Source: Mycobacterium mantenii
Lineage (GTDB): Bacteria; Actinomycetota; Actinomycetes; Mycobacteriales; Mycobacteriaceae
Assembly: GCF_010731775.1 (NCBI RefSeq)
Contig: NZ_AP022590.1
Span: 2,480,001-2,544,000 of the forward strand
Direction of reading: 5' to 3'
Length of the DNA stretch: 64,000 bases
Positions 16,698 to 25,500 of this stretch are shown here, piece after piece (within the stretch, counting starts at the first letter, position 1; every line of letters starts with the position of its first letter). The position numbers were made by a program, and so were the translations under genes. The notes under the pieces are model-generated. The model was not told the DNA's origin. It saw only the letters and a program-made list of their open reading frames with translations, and made no database searches.

Positions 16698-18101
16698 ATG
16701 ACCGTTGAGCCGCGGGTGCGACCCAACCGCGACGCCACCGTCGGTGACGGCATACTGGCGGACGCGAACTCGATCGACGACCTCGTCCGGGTCGAGGCGC
16801 GTGAAGTGTCGGCGCGAGTTGTCAGCGACCCGGCGATCTTCGCGCTCGAGTTAGAGCGGATCTTTGATCGGGTGTGGGTGTTCGTCGGCCACGAGTCTGA
16901 GATTCGCAACAAGGGCGATTTCGTCGTCCGCTACATGGGCTTGGACTCGGTGATCGTCACCCGCGACGAGCAAGGTGGCGTCCACGTTCTGCTGAACGTC
17001 TGCGCGCACCGCGGGACGCAGGTGTGTCGCGCCGAACGCGGCACCCGGACCACCTTCGAGTGCCCGTATCACGGCTGGATCTACAAGAACACCGGCGAGC
17101 TGCGGGGCATGCGGGCACAACGGATGATCTTCGGCGACGAACTCGACAAGAGCCCGCTGGGGCTGCGGCGCGCGCGCGTCGAAAGTTTCCACGGGCTGAT
17201 CTTCGCCACCTGGAACATCGACGGCCCGTCGCTGCGGGAGTACTTGGGCGACATGGCTTTCTACTACGAGCTGATGCTCGGGCTCACCGACGGTGGCTTC
17301 GAGGTCGCCGGTCCACCACAGCGCTGGATCGTGCCCGCCAATTGGAAGCTCGCGTCGGAGAACTTCGCCGTCGACAACACCCACATCTTCTCCGTGCACA
17401 AGTTCGTGTCCGAACTCGGACTGATGCCGATGATGGATCCCATTGGGCTGCAGTTCTTGACGCTGGTCTCCGATCCGGAGCACGGGCACGCGTTCATGTC
17501 CGGCTTCACGGCTCTGGCGTTGCTGGGCGCCGGGGAGATGTCCGAACAAGAGACCATCGAGCGCATCGCCGAGTCGGTGGGTGTCCCGCCCGAGGTAGTG
17601 CCCCAGGTTCATCAGCATCTGCGAACCGAGCTGCAGCGCCGGGCATTCCAGACGATGATGCCGTCGGTCGGTTCGCTCTTCCCGAACTTCGCCTTCCTCA
17701 ACCTCAACCTGCCCACCGAGCGCGGGCAGTCGGAGGGCGGAATACCGCACATGCTGAGCATCCGGGTGTACCAGCCGCGCAGCGTCGACGAGATGGAGAT
17801 CTGGTCGTGGGGACTGGTGCACAAGGAAGCCGACGCCGACCTCAAAGTCGCGGGCGCCCGGGCGGCGCTGCGCACCTTCGGGCCCGGCGGCACCTTCGAG
17901 CAAGACGACGCCGAGGTCTGGTCGGTGGTGCAGGCCAGCTTCCGCGGCAGCCAGGGTCGCCGCCACGTCAACCGGTACCTGGTGACCGTGCCGCAGCTGG
18001 AATCCGACCTGCCCGGTGTGCTGCGTCTGGGCGGCGGGACCGACGACACCATGCTCGAGTTCTACGCCAAGTGGCGCGAACTGATGGCCGCGGAGGCGTG
18101 A
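16698..18101 (+). CDS. Rieske ring-hydroxylating dioxygenase, alpha (large) subunit
   Basis: 467 residues from the ATG at 16698. The Rieske 2Fe-2S site is exact: Cys102-x-His104, then 17 residues, Cys122-x2-His125 (NVCAHRG, ECPYHGW). The catalytic domain has the mononuclear iron facial triad as D-x2-H-x4-H in AVDNTHIFSVH (Asp226, His229, His234). It would incorporate both atoms of O2 into an aromatic ring to give a cis-dihydrodiol with electrons from a ferredoxin. The beta subunit and a dihydrodiol dehydrogenase follow at once, so the three form a conventional upper-pathway unit. No dedicated 2Fe-2S ferredoxin or reductase gene is present nearby. Confidence 0.95.
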   Translation: MTVEPRVRPNRDATVGDGILADANSIDDLVRVEAREVSARVVSDPAIFALELERIFDRVWVFVGHESEIRNKGDFVVRYMGLDSVIVTRDEQGGVHVLLNVCAHRGTQVCRAERGTRTTFECPYHGWIYKNTGELRGMRAQRMIFGDELDKSPLGLRRARVESFHGLIFATWNIDGPSLREYLGDMAFYYELMLGLTDGGFEVAGPPQRWIVPANWKLASENFAVDNTHIFSVHKFVSELGLMPMMDPIGLQFLTLVSDPEHGHAFMSGFTALALLGAGEMSEQETIERIAESVGVPPEVVPQVHQHLRTELQRRAFQTMMPSVGSLFPNFAFLNLNLPTERGQSEGGIPHMLSIRVYQPRSVDEMEIWSWGLVHKEADADLKVAGARAALRTFGPGGTFEQDDAEVWSVVQASFRGSQGRRHVNRYLVTVPQLESDLPGVLRLGGGTDDTMLEFYAKWRELMAAEA

Positions 18102-18643
18102 TGTCCCGCGCTGTCGAACGAACGACCACGCGGCTGCGGATGACAGATCCGCGTTATGCCGAGGTCAGCGAGTGGCTCATCGAAGAGGCCGAACTGCTCG
18201 ACGGCCGCCAGTTCGAGGCCTGGCTCGCTCGCCTCGCTGCCGATGTGAGCTACCGGATGCCGGTCCGTCAGACGGTCGATGCAGTGGACGAGGAGGAAAC
18301 CCCGTCGACCTTCCACTATTTGGATGAAAATTACGAGTCGCTGTGGGTGCGGGTCCAACGACTGATTGGCGGGGCCGCCCAGTCCGAGAGCCCGCCGTCG
18401 CGGACCCGGCGGCACGTGTCGAACGTGCGGGTCGCGACCGGCGGACGCGACGATGAGCTCACGGCCGCCAGCTACCTGCTGCTGCTGCGCAGCCGACGCG
18501 ACGACCCGGATTACCAGACCATTTCATGCGAGCGCCGCGACCGGCTGCGCCGAGTCGAGGACGATCGCCTGATGCTGGTGTCCCGCGAGGTCCTTGTCGA
18601 CCAATCCAGCCTGGGTGTGTCGAACCTGTCGATATTCCTCTGA
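18101..18643 (+). CDS. ring-hydroxylating dioxygenase, beta (small) subunit
   Basis: 180 residues; the ATG shares one base with the alpha-subunit stop (TGATG). The sequence has the SnoaL/NTF2-like beta-subunit pattern: AEVSEWLIEEAELLDGRQFE, WLARLAADVSYRMPVRQT, SRTRRHVSNVRV and the C-terminal RLRRVEDDRLMLVSREVLVD. Beta subunits are structural and assemble as alpha3-beta3. The longer open frame upstream is a shadow of the alpha subunit. Confidence 0.93.
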   Translation: MSRAVERTTTRLRMTDPRYAEVSEWLIEEAELLDGRQFEAWLARLAADVSYRMPVRQTVDAVDEEETPSTFHYLDENYESLWVRVQRLIGGAAQSESPPSRTRRHVSNVRVATGGRDDELTAASYLLLLRSRRDDPDYQTISCERRDRLRRVEDDRLMLVSREVLVDQSSLGVSNLSIFL

Positions 18644-18659
18644 CCCAAGGAGACAGCGC

Positions 18660-19478
18660 GTGGGATGGCTTGACGGCGTAACCGTGCTGGCAACCGGCGC
18701 CGGGTCCGGGATCGGCCGGGCCGCGGTCGATGCATTCGTCGGCGAAGGCGCCAAAGTCGGTGTGCTCGAACTGGTTTCGGAAAAGGCGCAGCGGCTCAGG
18801 GCGGATCTCGGTGATGCCGTCGTCGTCGTGGAGGGTGACGCCACCCGGATGGCCGACAATGAGCGCGCAGTGGAGGCGACGGTGGCGGCGTTCGGTGGGA
18901 TCGACGTGCTGGCGACATTCGTTGGGGTCTTCGACTTCTTCCAACCGCTGCGCGACATGGCTGCGGACGTGCTGTCTCCTGCCTTCGACGAGATCTTCGC
19001 GGTGAACGTGAAAAGCTACCTGTTCTCCGCCAAGGCCGCGCTCGCCGAGTTGGAGAAATCGGAGGGCAGCATCATCTTCACCGTGTCCAACTCCGGGTTC
19101 TACCCAGGCGGCGGGGGCGTTCTGTACACCGCGACGAAGTTCGCGGTGCGGGGCCTGGTTGTCGAGCTGGCGCACGAGCTGGCACCCAAGATCCGCGTGA
19201 ACGGCGTGGCACCCGGCGGGACGACTTCCGACTTGCGCGGTTTGCGTGCGCTGGGGCTGCACGACATCGCGCTGCTGAGCGGTCCGCCGGAGGAGCTGCG
19301 CGCGCGGATGGCCGAATACTCTCCGCTCGACTATGACCCCGCGCCGTCCGTGCATGCCGGCGCGTACGTCTACCTCGCGTCCAAGGCCCGGACCGGTGCG
19401 GTGACCGGCACCATCATCCAGTCCGACGGCGGCCTCGGCGTCCGCGGCATGATGCGCGTCGCGGGCCTCAGGTCATGA
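18660..19478 (+). CDS. cis-dihydrodiol dehydrogenase (BphB-like SDR)
   Basis: 272 residues from a GTG with AAGGAG seven bases upstream. The nucleotide-binding site is VLATGAGSGIGRAAVDAF, and the active-site Ser/Tyr/Lys lie in IIFTVSNSGFYPGGGG and LYTATKFAVRGLV. The phrases FTVSNSGFYP and ELAPKIRVNGVAPGG closely follow biphenyl dihydrodiol dehydrogenases, which rearomatise the dioxygenase product to a catechol using NAD+. The gene follows the beta subunit by 16 bases. This strongly suggests that the dioxygenase makes a cis-diol on an aromatic ring. Confidence 0.9.
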   Translation: MGWLDGVTVLATGAGSGIGRAAVDAFVGEGAKVGVLELVSEKAQRLRADLGDAVVVVEGDATRMADNERAVEATVAAFGGIDVLATFVGVFDFFQPLRDMAADVLSPAFDEIFAVNVKSYLFSAKAALAELEKSEGSIIFTVSNSGFYPGGGGVLYTATKFAVRGLVVELAHELAPKIRVNGVAPGGTTSDLRGLRALGLHDIALLSGPPEELRARMAEYSPLDYDPAPSVHAGAYVYLASKARTGAVTGTIIQSDGGLGVRGMMRVAGLRS

Positions 19479-19556
19479 CTTGCTGGCGGCGTTTCTGGCC
19501 GAGCTGCAGTCGCCCCGACCGCCGGGCAACGGGTGCCGTGCGAGGGCCCGGGGCCG

Positions 19557-19588
19557 ACATCCATGACGATATCCCTACACTAATGTCG
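19557..19588. promoter_or_regulatory. conserved 32-bp element, copy B (probable operator)
   Basis: Same orientation as copy A at 14101. It keeps the outer ACAT and ATGTCG ends, the GATAT core and most of the centre; differences are scattered. It lies about 70 bases upstream of the first aldehyde dehydrogenase and after the dihydrodiol dehydrogenase, so it probably governs the 19660-24178 aldehyde dehydrogenase block. Confidence 0.65.
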
Positions 19589-19659
19589 AGGCTAGATATA
19601 TTATCTGCGAATAGGTGTCCGTCAGCGTCGCCCCTGACCCGCGATTTTTTCCGTGTTAG

Positions 19660-21117
19660 GTGACGCAGCCAGACGAAGGGGAACCGCGGGCGATGCCTGG
19701 AGAATCGGTAGGCGCAGCCGAGGCTGACCAACCGCCGGTCGCCGAGGCCGCAGAGATCGTCAACGGGCTCCGCGCCACGTTTCGCGCCGGTGTCACCCGG
19801 CCCGTCGCCTGGCGCCGTTCCCAACTAGCGCAGCTGCGCCGGATGCTGGTGGAATGCCAGGACGAACTGCTCGAGGCGGTGTGCATCGACCTTGGGAAGG
19901 CCAGCGCGGAGGCATACGCCGCGGACGTCGGCTTTGCGCTCGCCGAAATCCGTCACATGGAGGCTCACCTCGAGGAGTGGATGGCGCCACAACGCGTGCC
20001 GTTGGGGCTCAAACTACGGCCGGGCAGCGCCCGCGTGGTCCGGGAGCCCCTCGGCGTCGTGCTGGTCATCGCGCCGTGGAACCTTCCCGTTCAGCTGCTG
20101 GTGGTCCCCATGGCCACCGCGCTGGCGTCAGGCAACGCGGTGCTCGGCAAGCCCTCCGAGGTCACGCCTGGTGTGTCTGCCCTACTCGCCCGGCTCATCC
20201 CGCAGTACCTGGACGAGAGGGCGACCGCGATCGCGGAAGGCGGTGTCGAGGAAACTACCGCGCTGCTCGAACAGCGCTTCGACCACATCTTCTATACGGG
20301 CAACGGGCAGGTCGGCCGCATCGTCATGGCCGCCGCTGCCCGCCATCTCACACCGGTCACCCTCGAGCTCGGCGGCAAGAGCCCGGTCATCGTCGACCGC
20401 AGCGCCAAACTCGACGTCGCTGCCAGGCGCATCGCCTGGGGCAAGTTCACCAATGCCGGTCAAGCGTGCATTGCCCCCGATTATGTGCTCGTCCACCGGG
20501 ACGTCGCAGGTCCGCTCGTTGAGCGGTTGACTGCGGCAGTCCGCGACTTTTACGGCGACGACCCGAAATCCAGCGGCGATTTCAGCCGGATCGTGAATGC
20601 GCGCCATTGGCGACGACTCAAGGGCTTGCTGGACGCCGGCGGGTTCGCGACGGTCGCATGCGGGGGCGATTCGGACGAGGCGACCAACTACCTTGCCCCG
20701 ACCATCCTTACCGGCGTTGCGGCCGATGCCGCGGTGATGCGTGACGAGATCTTCGGACCGATTCTTCCGGTGCTGGCCGTCGACGACGTCGATGCAGCGA
20801 TTGAGCACGTAAACGCCGGTGAGAAACCGCTTGCGTTGTACGCGTTCTCCGAGGATCGCTTCGTCGTCGACCGCATCATCGGCGCGACCTCCTCGGGCGG
20901 TGTCTGCGTGAACGGCACGATCCTGCAGGTCGCCGTCTCGGACTTACCGTTCGGAGGCGTGGGCGCCAGCGGGATCGGTGCCTACCACGGCCGGTGGGGT
21001 TTCGACACATACAGCCATCGCCGCGCGGTGCTCACCCGCTCAACCCGCTTCGACCCACCGATGATGTATCCGCCGATCGGTCCGCTCAAGGCGCGCCTGA
21101 TGCGCCGCTTCCTATGA
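19660..21117 (+). CDS. aldehyde dehydrogenase (class 3-like)
   Basis: 485 residues from a GTG at 19660; an ATG at 19693 (474 residues) has AAGGGG upstream and is a serious alternative. Motifs: VLVIAPWNLPVQLL, ELGGKSPVIV with the general-base Glu, and NAGQACIAPDYV with the catalytic Cys. The C-terminus (SHRRAVLTRS, IGPLKARLMRRFL) has the hydrophobic/basic tail found in class 3 fatty or aromatic aldehyde dehydrogenases. It differs clearly from the two tandem enzymes downstream. It likely oxidises an aldehyde produced by aldolase or P450 action, using NAD(P)+. Confidence 0.92.
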   Translation: MTQPDEGEPRAMPGESVGAAEADQPPVAEAAEIVNGLRATFRAGVTRPVAWRRSQLAQLRRMLVECQDELLEAVCIDLGKASAEAYAADVGFALAEIRHMEAHLEEWMAPQRVPLGLKLRPGSARVVREPLGVVLVIAPWNLPVQLLVVPMATALASGNAVLGKPSEVTPGVSALLARLIPQYLDERATAIAEGGVEETTALLEQRFDHIFYTGNGQVGRIVMAAAARHLTPVTLELGGKSPVIVDRSAKLDVAARRIAWGKFTNAGQACIAPDYVLVHRDVAGPLVERLTAAVRDFYGDDPKSSGDFSRIVNARHWRRLKGLLDAGGFATVACGGDSDEATNYLAPTILTGVAADAAVMRDEIFGPILPVLAVDDVDAAIEHVNAGEKPLALYAFSEDRFVVDRIIGATSSGGVCVNGTILQVAVSDLPFGGVGASGIGAYHGRWGFDTYSHRRAVLTRSTRFDPPMMYPPIGPLKARLMRRFL

Positions 21118-21184
21118 CCAAGCCAAGTCACCGCCGCGAACGGCGCCAAACGGAAAGTTGTCTAGACCATTCCCTTTGAAACTT

Positions 21185-21203
21185 GATAAAGTATTTAGTT
21201 ATC
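21185..21203. promoter_or_regulatory. AT-rich inverted repeat before the second aldehyde dehydrogenase
   Basis: GATAA at 21185-21189 and TTATC at 21199-21203 are exact complements around a 9-base AT-rich spacer. The site is about 60 bases before the start at 21262, in an otherwise GC-rich stretch. It may be a promoter or operator that separates this gene from the first aldehyde dehydrogenase. It shows no match to the 32-bp element. Confidence 0.35.
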
Positions 21204-21261
21204 GGGTGAGCTGTGTCATATCCAGGCCGCCCAAGTCGCACCCAAGGAGGTTGTTGCCGGT

Positions 21262-22701
21262 ATGAGCTTCGACGCGCACATGACGATCGGCGGTAAGCCG
21301 GTCACCGCCGATGAATGGGTGCCCGTTCCCAACCCCGCTCACTTGAGCCGAGAAGTGGGCCGGTACCCGAGAGGCACCGCGGAGCATGCGGACATGGCCG
21401 TCGACGCCGCCGCCGCGGCTTTTCCCGATTGGCGCGCGACACCGGTAGCCGAGCGAGCGGAGCTGCTGACCACGGCGGGCGCAAAGCTCGCCGATCCCCC
21501 TAACGAGCGGGTGGGCTTGCTCACCGCCGAGAACGGCAAGCTGCTGCAAGAATCCGCGATCGACTTCGGGATGGCGGGGCAGGCGATCGCGACATATGGA
21601 TCACACCCCGAATGGGCGGACGGGCGCGTGATCGACGACGAGCGTGGCCGGCTCGTCGTCCGGAGGCAGCCGCTGGGGGTTTGCGTCGGGATCGTGCCCT
21701 GGAACTTCCCGCTCATCGTCGGCAGCCTCAAGATCGCCCCTGCGCTACTCGCGGGCAACGCCATGATCGTCAAGGTCCCCGAGTTCGCGCCATTGGCGAC
21801 GCTGGAGGCTCTCAGCGAGATGGCTGCGCTGCTGCCGCCCGGAGTTCTCAACGTTGTTTCCGGATTCGGACCGGAGGTCGGCCGCGCGCTGGTGACCCAT
21901 CCCAAGGTGCGCAAAGTCGCCTTTACCGGGAGCACCGAAACCGGTCGACAGGTCATGGCCGATGCGGCCGGCCACCTGGCCCGGCTGTCCCTCGAACTCG
22001 GCGGCAATGACGCCGCCGTTCTACTCGACGACGTCGACCTCTCCGAGCAGGCGATCGAGCGGCTGGTCACCGGCGCCTTCATGCACACCGGCCAGATCTG
22101 CATCGACATCAAGCGCATCTATGTGCACGAGAGCCGTTACGACGAGCTGGTGGACAAGCTCCGCGCCGCCGTCGACCAGATCGTGGTCGGCGACGGCACC
22201 CGGCCCGAGGTGACGATGGGTCCGATCAACAACTCGCGCCAATACGACAAGGTCACCAAGCTGCTCGCGGAGACCAAGAAAAGCGCCGACACCGTGCAGC
22301 TCGGCTCGTACGCCGAGGGAACCGATGTGGCGGATGGGTACTTCATGCTCCCGCATCTCGTGCTCAACCCCGCGGACGAACTGCCGGTTGTCGCAACGGA
22401 GCAGATGTCCCCGATCCTGCCGATCATGAAATTTTCTACCGACGACGAAGCCGTCGCGCGGGCTAACGGCACCGAGTACGGCCTGGCGTCGTCGGTGTGG
22501 TCGGCCGACCAGGAGCGCGCCTACGCCGTCGCCGACCGGCTGGAAGCCGGCATGACGTTCATCAACGGGCACAGCATCTTCGCGCTGCACCCCGACGGTC
22601 CGGTCGGTGGTGCCAAGCAGAGCGGTTGTGGCTACGAGATGTCCGCGGAAGCGGTCGACAGCTACACGCAGCTGCAGTCGATCACCAATACCTACCTCTG
22701 A
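21262..22701 (+). CDS. aldehyde dehydrogenase (tandem copy 1)
   Basis: 479 residues. It has the family motifs GIVPWNFPLIVG, FTGSTETGRQVM (cofactor loop), LELGGNDAAVLL (Glu base) and HTGQICIDIKRI with the catalytic Cys. An AAGGAGG precedes the ATG. The protein begins with MTIGGKPVTADEW, a wording shared with the following gene, and the two are alike along their whole length, which indicates a tandem duplication. The substrate is a pathway aldehyde or semialdehyde. Confidence 0.93.
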   Translation: MSFDAHMTIGGKPVTADEWVPVPNPAHLSREVGRYPRGTAEHADMAVDAAAAAFPDWRATPVAERAELLTTAGAKLADPPNERVGLLTAENGKLLQESAIDFGMAGQAIATYGSHPEWADGRVIDDERGRLVVRRQPLGVCVGIVPWNFPLIVGSLKIAPALLAGNAMIVKVPEFAPLATLEALSEMAALLPPGVLNVVSGFGPEVGRALVTHPKVRKVAFTGSTETGRQVMADAAGHLARLSLELGGNDAAVLLDDVDLSEQAIERLVTGAFMHTGQICIDIKRIYVHESRYDELVDKLRAAVDQIVVGDGTRPEVTMGPINNSRQYDKVTKLLAETKKSADTVQLGSYAEGTDVADGYFMLPHLVLNPADELPVVATEQMSPILPIMKFSTDDEAVARANGTEYGLASSVWSADQERAYAVADRLEAGMTFINGHSIFALHPDGPVGGAKQSGCGYEMSAEAVDSYTQLQSITNTYL

Positions 22702-22729
22702 CAGCTGCATTCAAAAGAAAGGGAATCAC

Positions 22730-24178
22730 GTGCCCATTGAGCCGACGATGACCATCGGTGGCAAGCCGGCCACCAGCGACGACTGGGTTGAGGTTCGCAA
22801 CCCTGCGGACCTCAACACGGTCGTCGGCCGCTATCCCAACGGATCCGCCGCGCACGCGGCAAGCGCCGTCCAAGCCGCGGCCGACGCGTTTCCGGCGTGG
22901 CGGGCCACGCCGCCGGCCGACCGGGGTGCACTGCTCCTGCAGGCTGCCGGGGTCGCCGGCGAGCGCACCAACGAACTGGCCCCGATCCTGACGGCCGAGA
23001 ACGGCAAGACGCTCATGGAGTCGTTCATCGACTTCGGCATGGCGGCCATGACGCTGAGCTACTACGCGCCGCACCCGGAGTACCTCGAGACCAAGGTGCT
23101 CGACAACGACACCAAGCGCCTGCGGGTGGAACGGCAGCCGCTGGGCGTCGTGGCGGCCATCATCCCGTGGAACTTCCCGGTGGGGTTGGCGTGCGGAAAG
23201 ATCGGTCCGGCGTTGATGGCCGGCAACACCGTGGTCGTCAAGGTCCCCGAATTCGCGCCGCTGGCCACTCTCGAAGCGCTCGGTGCGATTGCCGGGGCGT
23301 TCCCGCCCGGTGTCCTCAACGTCGTGTCGGGTCTGGGTCCGGAAGTCGGCTCGGCTCTGGTCAAGGACCCGCGGGTGCGCAAGGTCGCGTTCGTCGGCAG
23401 CACCGAGACGGGCCGGGCCGTAATGGCCGACGCCGCATCGCATCTCGCCAGCGTCACGCTGGAGCTGGGCGGCAACGACGCCGCGATCATCCTCGACGAC
23501 GCCGAGCTCGACGAGCAAGCTATCGGGCGCATCGTCAATGGCGCGTTTGCCGACGCCGGCCAAATATGCTTTGCCATCAAGCGGCTTTTCGTCCACGAGT
23601 CGCGCTACGACGAGCTCGTCGACAAACTCAAGACGGCTGTCGATCAGCTCATCGTCGGTAACGGGGCCCGGCCCGAGGTGACGATGGGCCCGTTGAACAA
23701 CGAGCGCCAATTCAACAAGGTGACCGCGCTTCTCGCAGAAACCAAGGGGGCCGGCCTCGAGGTCGTGCAGCTCGGCTCGTACGCCGAGGGCACCGACGCC
23801 GCCGGCGGCTACTTCATGCTGCCCCACCTGGTGCTCAACCCGCCCGACGAGGCGACCGTTGTCAGCTGCGAGCAGATGGGTCCGATTCTGCCGATCATGA
23901 AGTTCTCCGACGTCGACGAAGTCGTACGGCGGGCGAACGATACCGAGTACGGACTGTCCAGTTCGGTGTGGTCACGCGACATCGATAAGGCGTTCGCCGT
24001 CGGCTCGCGTATCGAAGCGGGTTGCACGTGGGTGAACAGCCACAACCTCTCCAGCGTGGATGTCGACGGACCCTTCGGCGGCTACAAGCAGAGCGGCGTC
24101 GGCCAAGAATTCGGCGGCGAGCACGGCATCTTGCAGTACACGCAGTACAAGACCATCACCGACAACTGCCTCGGCTGA
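22730..24178 (+). CDS. aldehyde dehydrogenase (tandem copy 2)
   Basis: 482 residues from a GTG with AAAGGG upstream, 28 bases after copy 1. Motifs: AIIPWNFPVGLACG, FVGSTETGRAVM, LELGGNDAAIIL and DAGQICFAIKRLF with the catalytic Cys. It carries the same MTIGGKPATSDDW opening and the same LGSYAEGTD loop as copy 1. It has presumably diverged to a different aldehyde in the same pathway. It is translated from the same message as copy 1. Confidence 0.93.
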   Translation: MPIEPTMTIGGKPATSDDWVEVRNPADLNTVVGRYPNGSAAHAASAVQAAADAFPAWRATPPADRGALLLQAAGVAGERTNELAPILTAENGKTLMESFIDFGMAAMTLSYYAPHPEYLETKVLDNDTKRLRVERQPLGVVAAIIPWNFPVGLACGKIGPALMAGNTVVVKVPEFAPLATLEALGAIAGAFPPGVLNVVSGLGPEVGSALVKDPRVRKVAFVGSTETGRAVMADAASHLASVTLELGGNDAAIILDDAELDEQAIGRIVNGAFADAGQICFAIKRLFVHESRYDELVDKLKTAVDQLIVGNGARPEVTMGPLNNERQFNKVTALLAETKGAGLEVVQLGSYAEGTDAAGGYFMLPHLVLNPPDEATVVSCEQMGPILPIMKFSDVDEVVRRANDTEYGLSSSVWSRDIDKAFAVGSRIEAGCTWVNSHNLSSVDVDGPFGGYKQSGVGQEFGGEHGILQYTQYKTITDNCLG

Positions 24179-24306
24179 CGTCGCGGCCCACATCTCGATT
24201 TGGCGGATGCCGATAGCCCACGGCACCCGGGGCATGTCCGGTTCGCAGCGTGGATGTCAAACCGTGCGCGAACCGAGAGGAACTCATCCACAGGGGTATT
24301 CACGTA

Positions 24307-25131
24307 ATGACTAGTGCAATAATGGTTTTGAGTGCATCGGGGCCATTGGGCCGCCAATGGTTCCCGGTGGCGAGGTCGGTGGACGTCCAGGATGGGCCCG
24401 TCGGTGTGCATTTGCTAGGTCGGGGGCTTGTCCTGTGGCGCAGCTCCAGCGGCGCGGTCGTCGCCGCTCCCGATCTGTGCACGCACAGCAAGGGGGATTT
24501 GACCAAGGGCGAGGTGAACGACGGCCGCTTGGTTTGCCCAAAGCATGGTTGGACGTTCGGTGACGAAGGTCGCTGTGTCTTCAAACCCTCCGGCTTGTCG
24601 ATCAACGAGAAGGCGCACCTAAAAGTCCATCCGTGCACGGAAAGATTCGGATTGATCTGGGTGTCCCTCAACCCACCGTCAACTGAGCCCATAGATCTCA
24701 ACTGCGAGGGAGACGTTGGTTACCGCAGGATCCACACCAGCGCCACGGTTTGGCGGTCGAACCCGGTACAGATCATCGAAACCCTTCTGGCGCAAAACAA
24801 TCCTTCATTTGTTGACCTTGCCGCTGAAGTACCATTTTTCGTTCACGGCGCCGTCAAATCCGACGACGGGACGACGCACCGCCGCCTGGTTTCCTGCGCT
24901 CCCAGCGACAACCGTACATCGCTGGTGACGGCGGTGATATGGACGAACAGCGACGGACACGGCGACGACGCGGAAATCGTGAAAGCCACGATGGCCGACC
25001 TTGATGAGGTGAAATCGACCGCGGAAAAAGCGCCGGGTCCGGCGTCAGCCGACATTCCCGTCGGTGACGGCAGTTCCGCCGAGTGGAAACGCCAATTTCT
25101 CACCCTGATGGGCCAAGGTGTCGAACGATAA
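24307..25131 (+). CDS. Rieske-domain protein lacking the non-heme iron ligands
   Basis: 274 residues from the ATG at 24307. The Rieske cluster is intact: Cys58-x-His60 (LCTHSKG) and Cys77-x2-His80 (VCPKHGW). The second domain aligns with the start of the oxygenase domain of single-component Rieske oxygenases, but the D-x2-H-x4-H iron-binding signature reads A-x2-N-x4-D (Ala162, Asn165, Asp170 in LLAQNNPSFVD). All three ligands are therefore replaced, and the protein is shorter than usual (about 330-380). It may be a dead oxygenase, an electron-transfer protein or a structural partner. A further Rieske-like fragment lies just downstream. Confidence 0.75.
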   Translation: MTSAIMVLSASGPLGRQWFPVARSVDVQDGPVGVHLLGRGLVLWRSSSGAVVAAPDLCTHSKGDLTKGEVNDGRLVCPKHGWTFGDEGRCVFKPSGLSINEKAHLKVHPCTERFGLIWVSLNPPSTEPIDLNCEGDVGYRRIHTSATVWRSNPVQIIETLLAQNNPSFVDLAAEVPFFVHGAVKSDDGTTHRRLVSCAPSDNRTSLVTAVIWTNSDGHGDDAEIVKATMADLDEVKSTAEKAPGPASADIPVGDGSSAEWKRQFLTLMGQGVER

Positions 25132-25162
25132 AACGCTTCTCCCATCGATCGGCGAATCATGA

Positions 25163-25381
25163 ACCGCCTATACCTTCTGGTTCGGCTTGGGCCTGAGCTT
25201 CGGAATAGGCGCCTCATCAGCGATCTTCGACACGCAGGTCTGAGCTCTCGGTAGTCAGCCGTACGTCGACTGGGTCAGCCCATCCGACAACGAATCTCGC
25301 GCTTTGGCACGTCATCAGCGAGTCGTCGAATACGTCGAACAGGGAATTACGCCACCGTCGTGGTACCTCGATGACATTTAG
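25163..25381 (+). pseudogene. fragment resembling a Rieske oxygenase C-terminus
   Basis: In one frame the stretch reads TAYTFWFGLGLSFGIG, then SSAIFDTQV, an in-frame TGA at 25241, SQPYVDWVSPSDNESR, ALARHQRVVEYVEQGITPPS and a final stop at 25379. Codon choice and wording look protein-coding, and the pattern is reminiscent of the C-terminal tail of single-component Rieske oxygenases. No start codon is found and the stop interrupts it, so I read it as the remains of a second such gene. The rest of the 25132-25553 gap holds only the 32-bp element and the ribBA promoter. Confidence 0.35.
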
Positions 25382-25500
25382 AGTGTCGTACCGCTGACGG
25401 CGCCACGGTCGGCGGCCCGATACGTCGTTAGCTGCAGAGCAATAAATTGGTCCGTTTCGCTGTTTGGTGCGTGGATCCGCCGCGGATCGTATTTCGATTT

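Noticed and set aside
16851..17966. 371-residue open frame antisense to the Rieske alpha subunit
   Set aside because: The plus strand has exact Rieske and facial-triad motifs; the antisense product shows no domain and only GC-driven composition.
22682..23827. 381-residue minus-strand frame opposite the second tandem aldehyde dehydrogenase
   Set aside because: Shadow of an enzyme with full motifs; rich in Arg/Gly/Val with no start context.
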